64,000 nt of DNA from JAIVJG01 sp964236735. GTDB taxonomy: Bacteria; Acidobacteriota; Blastocatellia; Pyrinomonadales; Pyrinomonadaceae. The stretch lies in assembly GCA_964236735.1 (NCBI GenBank), contig CAXSFM010000022.1, positions 8,680 to 72,679 of the forward strand. Direction: 5' to 3'. How positions within the stretch are numbered: the stretch's first letter is position 1; every line of letters starts with the position of its first letter. Position numbers and translations under genes: made by a program. Shown piece by piece: positions 44,634 through 53,060 of this stretch. The notes below the pieces were generated by a model, which was not told the DNA's origin, did no database searches, and saw only the letters and a list, made by a program, of their open reading frames with translations.

Positions 44634-45024
44634 AGTAGATTGCTGCCAGCACTTCGCCGCCGACGTTTTCGCGGCGCGCGCGTTTGCCGCTCATCAGGCC
44701 GCGCGAGGTCGAGACGATATTGACGCCGTAACCGCCGAGCACGCGCGGAATGTCCGTCGCGCTCATATAGACGCGGCGACCGGGACGCGAGACGCGCGAG
44801 AGATGCGAGATGGAAGAAGTGCCGCGCGCGTCGTAGCGCAAAAAGACGCGGATGTTTTTCTTCACGCCCTCGCCCTTGATGACGAAGTTGTTGATGTAGC
44901 CCTCTTCCTTGAGGATGCGGGCGATCTCCAGTTTCAGTTTCGACGCCGGGATGTCAACGCGCGAGTGTTTCGCGTTAATCGCGTTACGCATTCGCGTCAG
45001 CATGTCGGCAATAGGATCAGTCAT
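44632..45024 (-). CDS. rpsH: 30S ribosomal protein S8 (uS8)
   Basis: The 130-residue product has MTDPIADMLTRMRNAINAKH and a C-terminal STSRGLMSGKRARRENVGGE motif. S8 is a key 16S binder and, in many bacteria, the translational repressor of this operon. Confidence 0.98.
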   Translation of the reverse strand: MTDPIADMLTRMRNAINAKHSRVDIPASKLKLEIARILKEEGYINNFVIKGEGVKKNIRVFLRYDARGTSSISHLSRVSRPGRRVYMSATDIPRVLGGYGVNIVSTSRGLMSGKRARRENVGGEVLAAIY

Positions 45025-45041
45025 TGCTCAAACTCCAAAAC

Positions 45042-45111
45042 AGTGATGAGTGATAAGTGACGAGTGATGAGATAAAAGCTTTTCTTATCACTTATCACTC
45101 ATCACTCTTCA
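45042..45111. repeat. Heptad inverted-repeat element between rpsN and rpsH (AGTGATG type)
   Basis: Left AGTGATG, AGTGATA, AGTGACG, AGTGATG; right TATCACT, TATCACT, CATCACT. Centre AGATAAAAGCTTTTCT. Confidence 0.93.
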
Positions 45112-45119
45112 CCCAATTT

Positions 45120-45305
45120 TTACCAACTCGACTTAATGACGCCGGGGATTTGCCCTTGCAGCGCCAACTCGCGGAAACAGATGCGGCACAGATTAAACTT
45201 ACGCAGGTAGCCGCGCGGACGCCCGCACCGCTTGCAACGTGTATAAGCGCGCACGGAGAACTTCGGTTTCCGGTTCGCTTTCGCGATCATTGACTTCTTA
45301 GCCAT
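45120..45305 (-). CDS. rpsN: 30S ribosomal protein S14 (uS14), zinc-binding type Z
   Basis: The 61-residue product has CKRCGRPRGYLRKFNLCRIC, the four-Cys zinc site of the short form. GAGGTTCT directly precedes the ATG and abuts a five-copy heptad arm. Confidence 0.98.
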   Translation of the reverse strand: MAKKSMIAKANRKPKFSVRAYTRCKRCGRPRGYLRKFNLCRICFRELALQGQIPGVIKSSW

Positions 45306-45313
45306 AGAACCTC

Positions 45314-45385
45314 AGTGATGAGTGATGAGTGATGAGTGATGAGTGATGAGTCAAAGCGATTTTCTTATCACTCATCACTTATCAC
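45314..45385. repeat. Heptad inverted-repeat element between rplE and rpsN (five AGTGATG copies)
   Basis: Five identical AGTGATG copies occupy 45314-45348. Right arm TATCACT, CATCACT, TATCACC. Centre AGTCAAAGCGATTTTCT. Confidence 0.95.
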
Positions 45386-45389
45386 CGTC

Positions 45390-45932
45390 TTACTGTCTAA
45401 ACGGCATCCCAATCGCTTTCAGAAGCGCGCGGGCTTGCTCGTCGTTGCGCGCGGTGGTGACGATGGAGATGTTCATGCCGCGCGTTTTATCCACTTTGTT
45501 AAAATCAATTTCAGGAAAAATCAGTTGGTCGCGAATGCCGAGCGTGTAGTTGCCGCGCCCGTCGAACGCTTTGGGGCTGACGCCGCGAAAGTCTCTCACG
45601 CGGGGCAGAGCCACCGACACGAGACGGTCGAGAAATTCGTACATGCGGTCGCCGCGCAGCGTGACCATCGAGCCGATGGGCATTCCCTGTCGCAGCTTGA
45701 AAGCCGCGATGGACTTTTTCGCTTTAGTCGTGACCGGCTTCTGCCCCGTCACGGAGCGCAGTTCATCAGCCGCCGTGTCAATAATCTTGGCGTTGGCGAC
45801 GGCCTCGCCGAGTCCCATGTTGATGACGACTTTTTCCACGCGCGGGATCGCCATCGGGTTCTCGATATTGAACTCTTTGGCGAGCGCCGGTGCGATCTCT
45901 TTCGTGTAACGCTCTTTTAATCTGGCTGCCAT
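45390..45932 (-). CDS. rplE: 50S ribosomal protein L5 (uL5)
   Basis: The 180-residue product has NPMAIPRVEKVVINMGLGEA and RDFRGVSPKAFDGRGNYTLG. It binds 5S rRNA and contacts P-site tRNA. Confidence 0.98.
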   Translation of the reverse strand: MAARLKERYTKEIAPALAKEFNIENPMAIPRVEKVVINMGLGEAVANAKIIDTAADELRSVTGQKPVTTKAKKSIAAFKLRQGMPIGSMVTLRGDRMYEFLDRLVSVALPRVRDFRGVSPKAFDGRGNYTLGIRDQLIFPEIDFNKVDKTRGMNISIVTTARNDEQARALLKAIGMPFRQ

Positions 45933-46032
45933 TTCTCTTCTACCTCACTCGTTCGTCTGGGTCTCGCCGCGATTCACATTCAACGGCGTTTCCAGACTGG
46001 CGGCTTTCCCAAACAGGCCGCTGCTGCTTTTC

Positions 46033-46386
46033 TTATGCTTTGTCTAACGTCTGGCCGCTGCCCGTCGCGACGCGAGTCTTCGAGCCGTCCGCCGCCACTT
46101 CGTAACGCACGCGCGTCGGCTTGCCCGTCTGCGGGTCAATCAACTGCACGTTGGAAATGTTGATGTATGCTTCCTTGTCAATGATGCCGCCGCCGCGATT
46201 GAGTTGCGGGTTGCCGCGCTGGTGCTTCTTCATAATCGCGACGCCTTCAACCTTGACCTTGCCCTTAGTCGGCAGCACTTCAAGAACGCGCCCGCGCTTG
46301 CCGTTGTCGCGCCCTGCGATGACGGCGACCTGATCGCCCTTCCTGACCTTGACGCGCTTCTTGGGTTCTTTATCTTTTGTTGCCAT
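46033..46386 (-). CDS. rplX: 50S ribosomal protein L24 (uL24)
   Basis: The 117-residue product has the KOW motif VRKGDQVAVIAGRDNGKRGR and VEGVAIMKKHQRGNPQ. An assembly initiator for 50S. The 100-bp gap to rplE has no clear heptads. Confidence 0.97.
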   Translation of the reverse strand: MATKDKEPKKRVKVRKGDQVAVIAGRDNGKRGRVLEVLPTKGKVKVEGVAIMKKHQRGNPQLNRGGGIIDKEAYINISNVQLIDPQTGKPTRVRYEVAADGSKTRVATGSGQTLDKA

Positions 46387-46389
46387 TGC

Positions 46390-46761
46390 TTAAATCACCT
46401 CCGGCGCGAGCGACACGATTTTCATAAAATTGCGTTCGCGCAGTTCGCGTGCGACGGGGCCGAAGACGCGCGTGCCGATGGGCGTATCATCCGGCTTGAT
46501 GAGCACACAGGCGTTCTGGTCGAAGCGGATGTAGGTTCCGTCCTTGCGGCGCACTTCCTTGCGCGTGCGGACGATGACGGCGTTATGCACCGTGCCCTTC
46601 TTAACGCCGCCGTCAGGCGCAGCCTCTTTGACCGTCACTTTAATCTTGTCGCCGAGACTCGCTTTGCGTCCGGTCGAGCCGCCGATGGACATAATCATCT
46701 CCACGCGCCGCGCTCCCGAATTGTCCGCCACGTCCAGAGACGTTTGCATCTGAATAGCCAT
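46390..46761 (-). CDS. rplN: 50S ribosomal protein L14 (uL14)
   Basis: The 123-residue product has MAIQMQTSLDVADNSGARRV and TRVFGPVARELRERNFMKIV. It is the docking site for RsfS, which is encoded at 29197-29727. Confidence 0.98.
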   Translation of the reverse strand: MAIQMQTSLDVADNSGARRVEMIMSIGGSTGRKASLGDKIKVTVKEAAPDGGVKKGTVHNAVIVRTRKEVRRKDGTYIRFDQNACVLIKPDDTPIGTRVFGPVARELRERNFMKIVSLAPEVI

Positions 46762-46776
46762 TGCTCACTCCGTTCG

Positions 46777-46855
46777 AGTGATGAGTGTTGAGTGATGAGT
46801 GATGAGAAGGAAGCTAACGGCTCTTTCTTATCACTTATTACTTATCACTTATCAC
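46777..46855. repeat. Heptad inverted-repeat element between rpsQ and rplN (AGTGATG type)
   Basis: Left AGTGATG, AGTGTTG, AGTGATG, AGTGATG; right TATCACT, TATTACT, TATCACT, TATCACG. Centre AAGGAAGCTAACGGCTCTTT. Confidence 0.92.
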
Positions 46856-46860
46856 GGTCT

Positions 46861-47274
46861 CTACTTCTGTGCCTTCTGAACAATCTCAACCACGCGCCAG
46901 CGTTTGCGCGCTGAGAGCGGACGTGTTTCGACGATGCGAACTTTGTCGCCGATGGTCGCCGAGCCGGATTCATCGTGCGCCATGAACTTCGACGTGCGAC
47001 GCACGTAGCGGCGATACTTCGGATGCTTGATCAAACGATCAACGCGCACGACGACCGTCTTCTCCATCTTGTCTGACGAGACGATGCCGATTTTTTCCGC
47101 GCGGTGCGCGAGCTTTCCAGCCTCCGCCACTGTCGCATCGCCGGCCTGCGCGTCAACGCCCGGCGCAACTTCCTGCGCCAACGCTTCGCCCGACTTCACT
47201 TCTTCAGCCGCCTGCGCTTGGTTGCCATCAACCGGCGTCGCGTCCTGACTGTTCTCTTGCGTTTCTTCTGCCAT
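46861..47274 (-). CDS. rpsQ: 30S ribosomal protein S17 (uS17) with acidic N-terminal extension
   Basis: The 137-residue product has its conserved core (KIGIVSSDKMEKTVVVRVDR ... ETRPLSARKRWRVVEIV) only from about residue 57. It is preceded by ~55 Glu/Ala/Gln-rich residues. GGAG lies 6 nt upstream of the ATG at 47274, supporting translation of the extension. The usual length is ~85. Confidence 0.95.
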   Translation of the reverse strand: MAEETQENSQDATPVDGNQAQAAEEVKSGEALAQEVAPGVDAQAGDATVAEAGKLAHRAEKIGIVSSDKMEKTVVVRVDRLIKHPKYRRYVRRTSKFMAHDESGSATIGDKVRIVETRPLSARKRWRVVEIVQKAQK

Positions 47275-47283
47275 TACAAACTC

Positions 47284-47370
47284 CAATGATGAATGCGAAA
47301 TGATGAGTGATGCATTAAAAGCAAAGCTCTTGTCTTAGATTTATCATTCCGCGTTCATCGTTCATCATTT
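47284..47370. repeat. Heptad inverted-repeat element between rpmC and rpsQ (AATGATG type)
   Basis: Left AATGATG, AATGCGA, AATGATG, AGTGATG; right TTATCAT, TCCGCGT, TCATCGT, TCATCAT, keeping the variant GCG heptad in both arms. It starts at the rpmC stop codon. Confidence 0.9.
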
Positions 47371-47593
47371 ACTTCGTCGTCGCCTGTTGTTGCTGCGCGC
47401 GTTCGCTGATCATGGTACGGATACGCGCGAGCGATTTTTTCTCGCGGCGCACGGTTCTAACCGCGTCCATGTCGCCGAGCGCGAGCTTAAAGTTCAGGCG
47501 AAAGAGCGCTTCTTTGATGCGCGCCGCCTCTTCCTTCAAGTCTGCGTCCGACAAATCGCGCAGGCGTTCAATTTCTTCACGTCTCTTCGCCAT
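47369..47593 (-). CDS. rpmC: 50S ribosomal protein L29 (uL29)
   Basis: The 74-residue helical protein has EIERLRDLSDADLKEEAARI and RRIKTxx-type RRTV region (AVRTVRREKKSLARIRTMIS). It sits near the peptide exit tunnel and lies 2 bp after rplP. Confidence 0.96.
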   Translation of the reverse strand: MAKRREEIERLRDLSDADLKEEAARIKEALFRLNFKLALGDMDAVRTVRREKKSLARIRTMISERAQQQQATTK

Positions 47594-47595
47594 AA

Positions 47596-48018
47596 TTAAA
47601 TCGCGCCTCCCTCTTGCTCGGAGCGCATCACGAACTTGGTCTTGACGGGCAACTTCTGCGCCGCCAGACGCATGGCCTCGCGCGCCGTCGTCTCGTCCAC
47701 GCCTTCAATCTCGTAGAGCACGCGACCGGGTTTGACGACCGCCACCCAGTATTCCGGCGCGCCCTTACCCTTACCCATGCGCGTTTCCGCAGGCTTCTTC
47801 GTGATCGGCTTGTCCGGGAACATGCGTATCCAAACTTTGCCGCCGCGCTTGATGTGGCGGGTCATCGCAATACGCGCCGCTTCGATCTGGCGGTCGGTAA
47901 TCCAGCCCGGCTCCAGCGTTTTCAAACCGTACTCACCGAAGCTGATTGCGCTGCCACGCTGCGCCTGGCCTTTCATACGGCCCTTCATCTGCTTCCGGTG
48001 CTTAACTTTTTTCGGCAT
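47596..48018 (-). CDS. rplP: 50S ribosomal protein L16 (uL16)
   Basis: The ~140-residue product has MPKKVKHRKQMKGRMKG and RKGGKVWIRMFPDKP-like RGGKVWIRMFPDKPITKKPA. The start at 48018 is the conserved MPKKVK; an ATG two codons earlier is possible. Confidence 0.97.
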   Translation of the reverse strand: MPKKVKHRKQMKGRMKGQAQRGSAISFGEYGLKTLEPGWITDRQIEAARIAMTRHIKRGGKVWIRMFPDKPITKKPAETRMGKGKGAPEYWVAVVKPGRVLYEIEGVDETTAREAMRLAAQKLPVKTKFVMRSEQEGGAI

Positions 48019-48053
48019 CAACATGATGAATGCACCCCAAACGAAACTAAAGT

Positions 48054-48836
48054 TTATCTTCTGCCGGGAGGACGACCACCAGCGCGATCACCGCGCGGGC
48101 GTCCTTCGCCTTCGTCGCGACGCGGGCGCGGGCGGCGTCCGTCACTGCCGCGCTCGGGGCGTGGCTCGTTGATCGGATCGGTCTGCGTGCCGCGTGCCAT
48201 CGCCGCGCGCGGGTCGAGAATCTCGCCGCGATAAATCCAGACCTTAACGCCGATGACGCCGAACGTCGTATGCGCTTCCGCGAATCCGTAATCAATATCC
48301 GCGCGGAGCGTGTGCAGAGGCAGACGCCCCTGCAAATGCCACTCTGTGCGCGCGATTTCCGCGCCGTTCAAGCGTCCCGCGACTCTGATCTTGATGCCTT
48401 GCCCGCCGAAACGCTGCGTCTCTTCGACCGTCTTGCGAATCGCGCGACGGAAGGCGATGCGCTTCTCCAACTGCTGCGCGACCTTCTCGGCCTGCAACTG
48501 CGCGTTCAACTCCGGCTTGTGAATCTCCTGAATCGAGACGAGCACTTCGCGACCCGTGCGCGAGGCGATGTCGCCCTTGAGCTTGTCAATCTCCGCGCCT
48601 TTGCGTCCGATGATGATGCCGGGACGCGACGTGTAGATGATGAGCTTGAGGCGATTGGCCGCGCGCTCGACATCAACGTGCGAGACGCCCGCGCCATTGA
48701 AACGCGCCTTGAGCGTGGCCTTCAACTTGAGGTCTTCGATCAGGTACGCGCCGTAATTCTTTTTGGCGAACCAGTGCGAGTGCCAGTCTTTGTTGTAGCC
48801 GAGGCGGAAGCCGTATGGATGAACTTTCTGTCCCAC
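48054..48836 (-). CDS. rpsC: 30S ribosomal protein S3 (uS3), basic C-terminal tail
   Basis: The 260-residue product has MGQKVHPYGFRLGYNKDWHS, KH domain IIGRKGAEIDKL, and GVIGVKVWIYRGEIL. The last ~45 residues are Arg/Gly/Pro-rich (GDRAGGRPPGRR), longer than usual. Confidence 0.98.
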   Translation of the reverse strand: MGQKVHPYGFRLGYNKDWHSHWFAKKNYGAYLIEDLKLKATLKARFNGAGVSHVDVERAANRLKLIIYTSRPGIIIGRKGAEIDKLKGDIASRTGREVLVSIQEIHKPELNAQLQAEKVAQQLEKRIAFRRAIRKTVEETQRFGGQGIKIRVAGRLNGAEIARTEWHLQGRLPLHTLRADIDYGFAEAHTTFGVIGVKVWIYRGEILDPRAAMARGTQTDPINEPRPERGSDGRRPRPRRDEGEGRPRGDRAGGRPPGRR

Positions 48837-48853
48837 AATCTTCTCCGTTGAAA

Positions 48854-49435
48854 CTAATCCTGAGCCTTCTCTGTGTCGGCGGCTTCGGATTTACTCGAAG
48901 CGCGCTTCGTTGTCGGTTTCTTTTCCGCCGCTGCTGCATTACCGGAAGTCTTCGCGGTGATGACGCCGCCCTTCTTCTTGCGGCTCTTCGTCGCGGTCTT
49001 AGTTGATGCTGCGACCGCCGGCGCGTCGCTCTTCTTCGAGGCCTTGCCGCGCGTTGTCGTCGCCGTCACGCTCGTCGCGCCGTCGGCGGTTCCAAGCAGG
49101 ACGGTGACGTGGCAAAAGTGACGTTGCTCGCGATAGGCGCGTCCCTGCGGCGCGGGGCGCACACGGCGACGATTCTTCGTCGGCCCCTGATCCACGAACG
49201 CGGCCTTGACGAACAATTCGTCCGGGTCAACCGCGATGTTGGCCTTCTCCGCAGCTTCGTTGGCGTTCGCCCACGCCGAGCGTACGCACTTTTCGATAGG
49301 GTCGGCGGCGCGCTTGTTCGTGAACTGTAAAATCGCCAGCGCCTGCCCCAGGCTCTTGCCGCGAATCATGTCAATCACGAGTCGCGCCTTTTGCGGCGAA
49401 CCGTGCAGATATTTTGCGCTTGCTTTCGCTTCCAT
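48854..49435 (-). CDS. rplV: 50S ribosomal protein L22 (uL22), long C-terminal tail
   Basis: The core is about residues 1-113 (SPQKARLVIDMIRGKSLGQA ... GRAYREQRHFCHVTVLLG). About 80 Ala/Thr/Lys/Ser-rich residues follow, giving 193 residues rather than ~113. The hairpin of the core lines the exit tunnel; the tail would project from the surface. Confidence 0.97.
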   Translation of the reverse strand: MEAKASAKYLHGSPQKARLVIDMIRGKSLGQALAILQFTNKRAADPIEKCVRSAWANANEAAEKANIAVDPDELFVKAAFVDQGPTKNRRRVRPAPQGRAYREQRHFCHVTVLLGTADGATSVTATTTRGKASKKSDAPAVAASTKTATKSRKKKGGVITAKTSGNAAAAEKKPTTKRASSKSEAADTEKAQD

Positions 49436-49445
49436 AACTCACCTT

Positions 49446-49526
49446 AGAGATAAGTGATGAGTGATAGGTGATAAGAAAGAGGTTTCATCTCATCACTTAT
49501 TACTTATCTCTTATCACTCATCATTT
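49446..49526. repeat. Heptad inverted-repeat element between rpsS and rplV (AGTGATA type)
   Basis: Left AGAGATA, AGTGATG, AGTGATA, GGTGATA; right CATCACT, TATTACT, TATCTCT, TATCACT, CATCATT. It begins at the rpsS stop codon. Confidence 0.92.
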
Positions 49527-49818
49527 ATCTCGCCGGCTTCGACGACTTTTCCGCCTTCGTGCCCGAATGTCCCTTGAAGGTGCGCGTCGGCGAAAACTCA
49601 CCGAGCTTGTGTCCGACCATGTTCTCCGTCACATAGACGGGAATGTGCCGCTTGCCGTTGTGGACGCCGAAGGTCAGGCCGACCATGTCGGGCGAGATCG
49701 TCGAACGTCGCGACCAGGTCTTGATCGCGGGCGGACGATTGCCGCTCTGACGGATACGGTCAACCGCCTTCTGCACAAAGTCGTCAATGAACGGGCCTTT
49801 TTTAACTGAACGTGCCAT
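49525..49818 (-). CDS. rpsS: 30S ribosomal protein S19 (uS19)
   Basis: The 97-residue product has MARSVKKGPFIDDFVQKAVD and MVGHKLGEFSPTRTFKGHSG. GAGGTT precedes the ATG next to a heptad element. Confidence 0.98.
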   Translation of the reverse strand: MARSVKKGPFIDDFVQKAVDRIRQSGNRPPAIKTWSRRSTISPDMVGLTFGVHNGKRHIPVYVTENMVGHKLGEFSPTRTFKGHSGTKAEKSSKPAR

Positions 49819-49827
49819 AGCAACCTC

Positions 49828-49908
49828 AAATGATGAATGCGGAGTGATGAATGATGAATAAAAGACAGGCTGTTTTTAATTCATCATTCCGCATTCATCA
49901 CTCATCAT

Positions 49909-49909
<1 letters not shown>
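49828..49909. repeat. Heptad inverted-repeat element between rplB and rpsS (AATGATG type)
   Basis: Left AATGATG, AATGCGG, AGTGATG, AATGATG, AATAAAA; right ATTCATC, ATTCCGC, ATTCATC, ACTCATC. The GCGG variant occurs in both arms. Centre AAGACAGGCTGTTTTT. Confidence 0.92.
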
Positions 49910-50736
<827 letters not shown>

Positions 50737-50744
50737 AACTTTAA

Positions 50745-50860
50745 GCTGTCAGCAATCAGCGGTCAGCAATCAGCTAAAACACTTTCCTGAGTTGCCCGCC
50801 GTTGTCCATGGCCTCAGCCGCCGCTATCAACAAAGGCTGATTGCTGATAGCTGACTGCTC
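50745..50860. repeat. Heptad inverted-repeat element between rplW and rplB (GTCAGCA type)
   Basis: Left GTCAGCA, ATCAGCG, GTCAGCA, ATCAGCT; right GGCTGAT, TGCTGAT, AGCTGAC, TGC. The centre is ~65 bp and includes a CCATGG. Confidence 0.88.
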
Positions 50861-51166
50861 CTAAATATTTTCGCTGTAATCGAACGGGGGCTGTCCCGGC
50901 TTGAGCGTGACGTAGGCTTTCTTCCACGAAGGCCGGCGACCCTCGAAACGTCCCTGCCGCTTCTTCTTGCCCATGTAATTTATCGTATGCACGGAATGAA
51001 CCTGCACGTTGAAAATCTTTTCGACCGCCGATTTGATCTCCGGCTTGGTGGCGCGCGTGTCAACGCGGAAGGTCAAAAGCTGCCGACCGTCCTGTGACTC
51101 TTCTTTCGCCACGAGCGCCTTTTCGGTGATGACCGGCGCTTTGATGATGTCCCACACTGTTCTCAT
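50861..51166 (-). CDS. rplW: 50S ribosomal protein L23 (uL23)
   Basis: The 101-residue product has WDIIKAPVITEKALVAKEES and VHTINYMGKKKRQGRFEGRR. It docks signal recognition particle and trigger factor. The start at 51166 lies 4 bp after the rplD stop; the longer frame reads through rplD. Confidence 0.97.
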   Translation of the reverse strand: MRTVWDIIKAPVITEKALVAKEESQDGRQLLTFRVDTRATKPEIKSAVEKIFNVQVHSVHTINYMGKKKRQGRFEGRRPSWKKAYVTLKPGQPPFDYSENI

Positions 51167-51170
51167 CTTT

Positions 51171-51872
51171 TTACGCGGCCTCCTCTGCCTGTTGATCGTT
51201 TCCCTGCCCGTCAGCTTCCGTCTCGTCCTGCTTGCCGCCCGTACCCTTCGGGTCGAGCGAGCGCGCGAGCATTTCCACTGCGCTACGCGAGAGGACGATT
51301 TTTTCGTGATAGAGCACGTCGTAAATATTGACGCCCGCGCTACCCACAATCTTGACGCGCTTGACGTTGCGCGAAGAGAGCAGCAGGTTGTCGTTCTCGA
51401 TGTTGTCAACGATGAGCGTCTTGCCCGCGAGTTCGAGCACTGAAAGCGCGCCGAGAAAATCTTTCGTCTTCGGCTGGCTCAAAGTGAACTTGTCAACGAC
51501 GACCAGGTTACCCTCGCGCAATCTTTCAGACAGAGCCGAGCGCAGCGCGCCGCGTCGCATCTTCTTCGGGAGCGGAGCCGCCCAGTCGCGCGCCTGCGGC
51601 CCGTGGACGTTGCCGCCGCCCTTCCAGAGCGGAGAGCGAATCGAGGCGATCCGCGCGCGTCCCGTGCCCTTCTGCTTCCAGAGCTTTTTGCCGGAGCCGG
51701 ACACGTCGCCGCGCGTCTTCGTGCCGACCGTGCCCTGCCGCCCGCCGGCCAGATGCGACTTCACCGCCGCGTGAATCAATGCTTCGTTCAACTCCACGCC
51801 GAACACTTCATCCGGCAAACTCACGTCGCCGACTTCTTCGTTCTTCAGATTGCGAACCTTAACGGTAGGCAT
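51171..51872 (-). CDS. rplD: 50S ribosomal protein L4 (uL4)
   Basis: The 233-residue product has KLWKQKGTGRARIASIRSPL and GGGNVHGPQARDWAAPLPKK (tunnel loop). A Gln/Glu-rich acidic tail of ~25 residues follows. L4 autoregulates the S10 operon in enterics; whether it does so here is unknown. Confidence 0.97.
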   Translation of the reverse strand: MPTVKVRNLKNEEVGDVSLPDEVFGVELNEALIHAAVKSHLAGGRQGTVGTKTRGDVSGSGKKLWKQKGTGRARIASIRSPLWKGGGNVHGPQARDWAAPLPKKMRRGALRSALSERLREGNLVVVDKFTLSQPKTKDFLGALSVLELAGKTLIVDNIENDNLLLSSRNVKRVKIVGSAGVNIYDVLYHEKIVLSRSAVEMLARSLDPKGTGGKQDETEADGQGNDQQAEEAA

Positions 51873-51886
51873 AGCTCACTCCGTTC

Positions 51887-51963
51887 GAGTGATGAGAGAT
51901 AAGTAATAAGTGATAAGAAGAACTGCTTGCTTTTCTCATCACTCATCACTCATCACTGATCAC
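51887..51963. repeat. Heptad inverted-repeat element between rplC and rplD (AGTGATG type)
   Basis: Left AGTGATG, AGAGATA, AGTAATA, AGTGATA; right CATCACT, CATCACT, CATCACT, GATCACC. It reaches the rplC stop (TGA in GGTGATCAG). Centre AGAAGAACTGCTTGCTTTTC. Confidence 0.92.
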
Positions 51964-52610
51964 CGCTTTACTGATTTCTTAATCACAACGACGCTGCCGT
52001 TCGGCCCCGGCACTGCGCCGCGCACCATTAGCAGATTGTTCTCGACATCCACGCGCGCCACGGTCAAACCCTTAACGGTCACACGCCGGTCGCCCATGTG
52101 GCCGGACGAGCGCGTGCCCTTAATGACGCGCGAAGGATAGGCCGACTGGCCGATGGAGCCGGGAGCGCGCACGTTCATCGAGCCGTGCGATTCGGGGCCG
52201 CGATGAAATTTGTGACGCTTGATCGTGCCGGCGAAACCCTTGCCCTTCGACTTGCCGATGACTTCGATTGAGTCGCCGTCAGCGAACTGGTCAACGAGGA
52301 TTTTGTCGCCCACGCTGACTTCGCCGTTCGCGCCTTCGAGCCGCAACTCTTTCAAGATGCGAGTCGGAGGAATGCCGCCGCCGGTCTTCTCGAAGTGGCC
52401 GCGCATCGGCTTGTTGACGTTCTTCAGACGAACGGGGCGCTCTTCGACGAAACCGATCTGCGCCGCGTTATAGCCGTCGCGCCCCGCCTCAGTCTTTAAC
52501 TGCACGACGATACACGGCCCGGCCTTAATCACGGTGACCGGCACCACCGTGCCATCCGCCGCGAACAATTGCGTCATGCCGACTTTTTTACCGATGATTC
52601 CGTTAACCAT
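51960..52610 (-). CDS. rplC: 50S ribosomal protein L3 (uL3)
   Basis: The ~216-residue product has the GIIGKKVGMTQLFAADGTVV start and FAGTIKRHKFHRGPESHGSM. GAGGTTAGAG precedes the ATG at 52610, next to a heptad element. Confidence 0.98.
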   Translation of the reverse strand: MVNGIIGKKVGMTQLFAADGTVVPVTVIKAGPCIVVQLKTEAGRDGYNAAQIGFVEERPVRLKNVNKPMRGHFEKTGGGIPPTRILKELRLEGANGEVSVGDKILVDQFADGDSIEVIGKSKGKGFAGTIKRHKFHRGPESHGSMNVRAPGSIGQSAYPSRVIKGTRSSGHMGDRRVTVKGLTVARVDVENNLLMVRGAVPGPNGSVVVIKKSVKR

Positions 52611-52619
52611 CTCTAACCT

Positions 52620-52697
52620 CAAGTTCCAAGTTCAAGGTTCAAGGTTCAAAGTTACAAGGCTCTTTACTTCGAACCTTGAACTTGAAACTTTGAACTG
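52620..52697. repeat. Heptad inverted-repeat element between rpsJ and rplC (GTTCAAG type)
   Basis: Left AGTTCCA, AGTTCAA, GGTTCAA, GGTTCAA, AGTTACA; right TTCGAAC, CTTGAAC, TTGAAAC, TTTGAAC. Centre AAGGCTCTTTAC. Confidence 0.92.
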
Positions 52698-52703
52698 ATC
52701 GCC

Positions 52704-53027
52704 TTAGCGATCCCTGCCGAACGCTTTAATCTCGACATCCACGCCCGCAGGCAGGTCGAGTTTCATCAGCGCATCCACGGTCTGCGGCGTCGGGTCGAGA
52801 ATGTCCATCAGACGCTTGTGCGTTCTGATCTCGAACTGCTCGCGCGACTTTTTATCAACGTGCGGTGACCTCAAGACGGTCCATTTATTCTTCGAGGTCG
52901 GAAGCGGAATCGGCCCCGCCACGCGCGCGCCCGTGCGCTTCGCCGTCTCGACGATCTCCGTGGTGGATTGATCCAGCACGCGATGGTCGTAGGCTTTGAG
53001 TCTGATTCTGATTTTTTCGTTCAGCAT
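52704..53027 (-). CDS. rpsJ: 30S ribosomal protein S10 (uS10)
   Basis: The 107-residue product has KIRIRLKAYDHRVLDQSTTE and VLRSPHVDKKSREQFEIRTH. It also serves as NusE in antitermination. Confidence 0.98.
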   Translation of the reverse strand: MLNEKIRIRLKAYDHRVLDQSTTEIVETAKRTGARVAGPIPLPTSKNKWTVLRSPHVDKKSREQFEIRTHKRLMDILDPTPQTVDALMKLDLPAGVDVEIKAFGRDR

Positions 53028-53060
53028 ATTCTTTTCAACTCAGGTGAAACGTTTCGCGCT

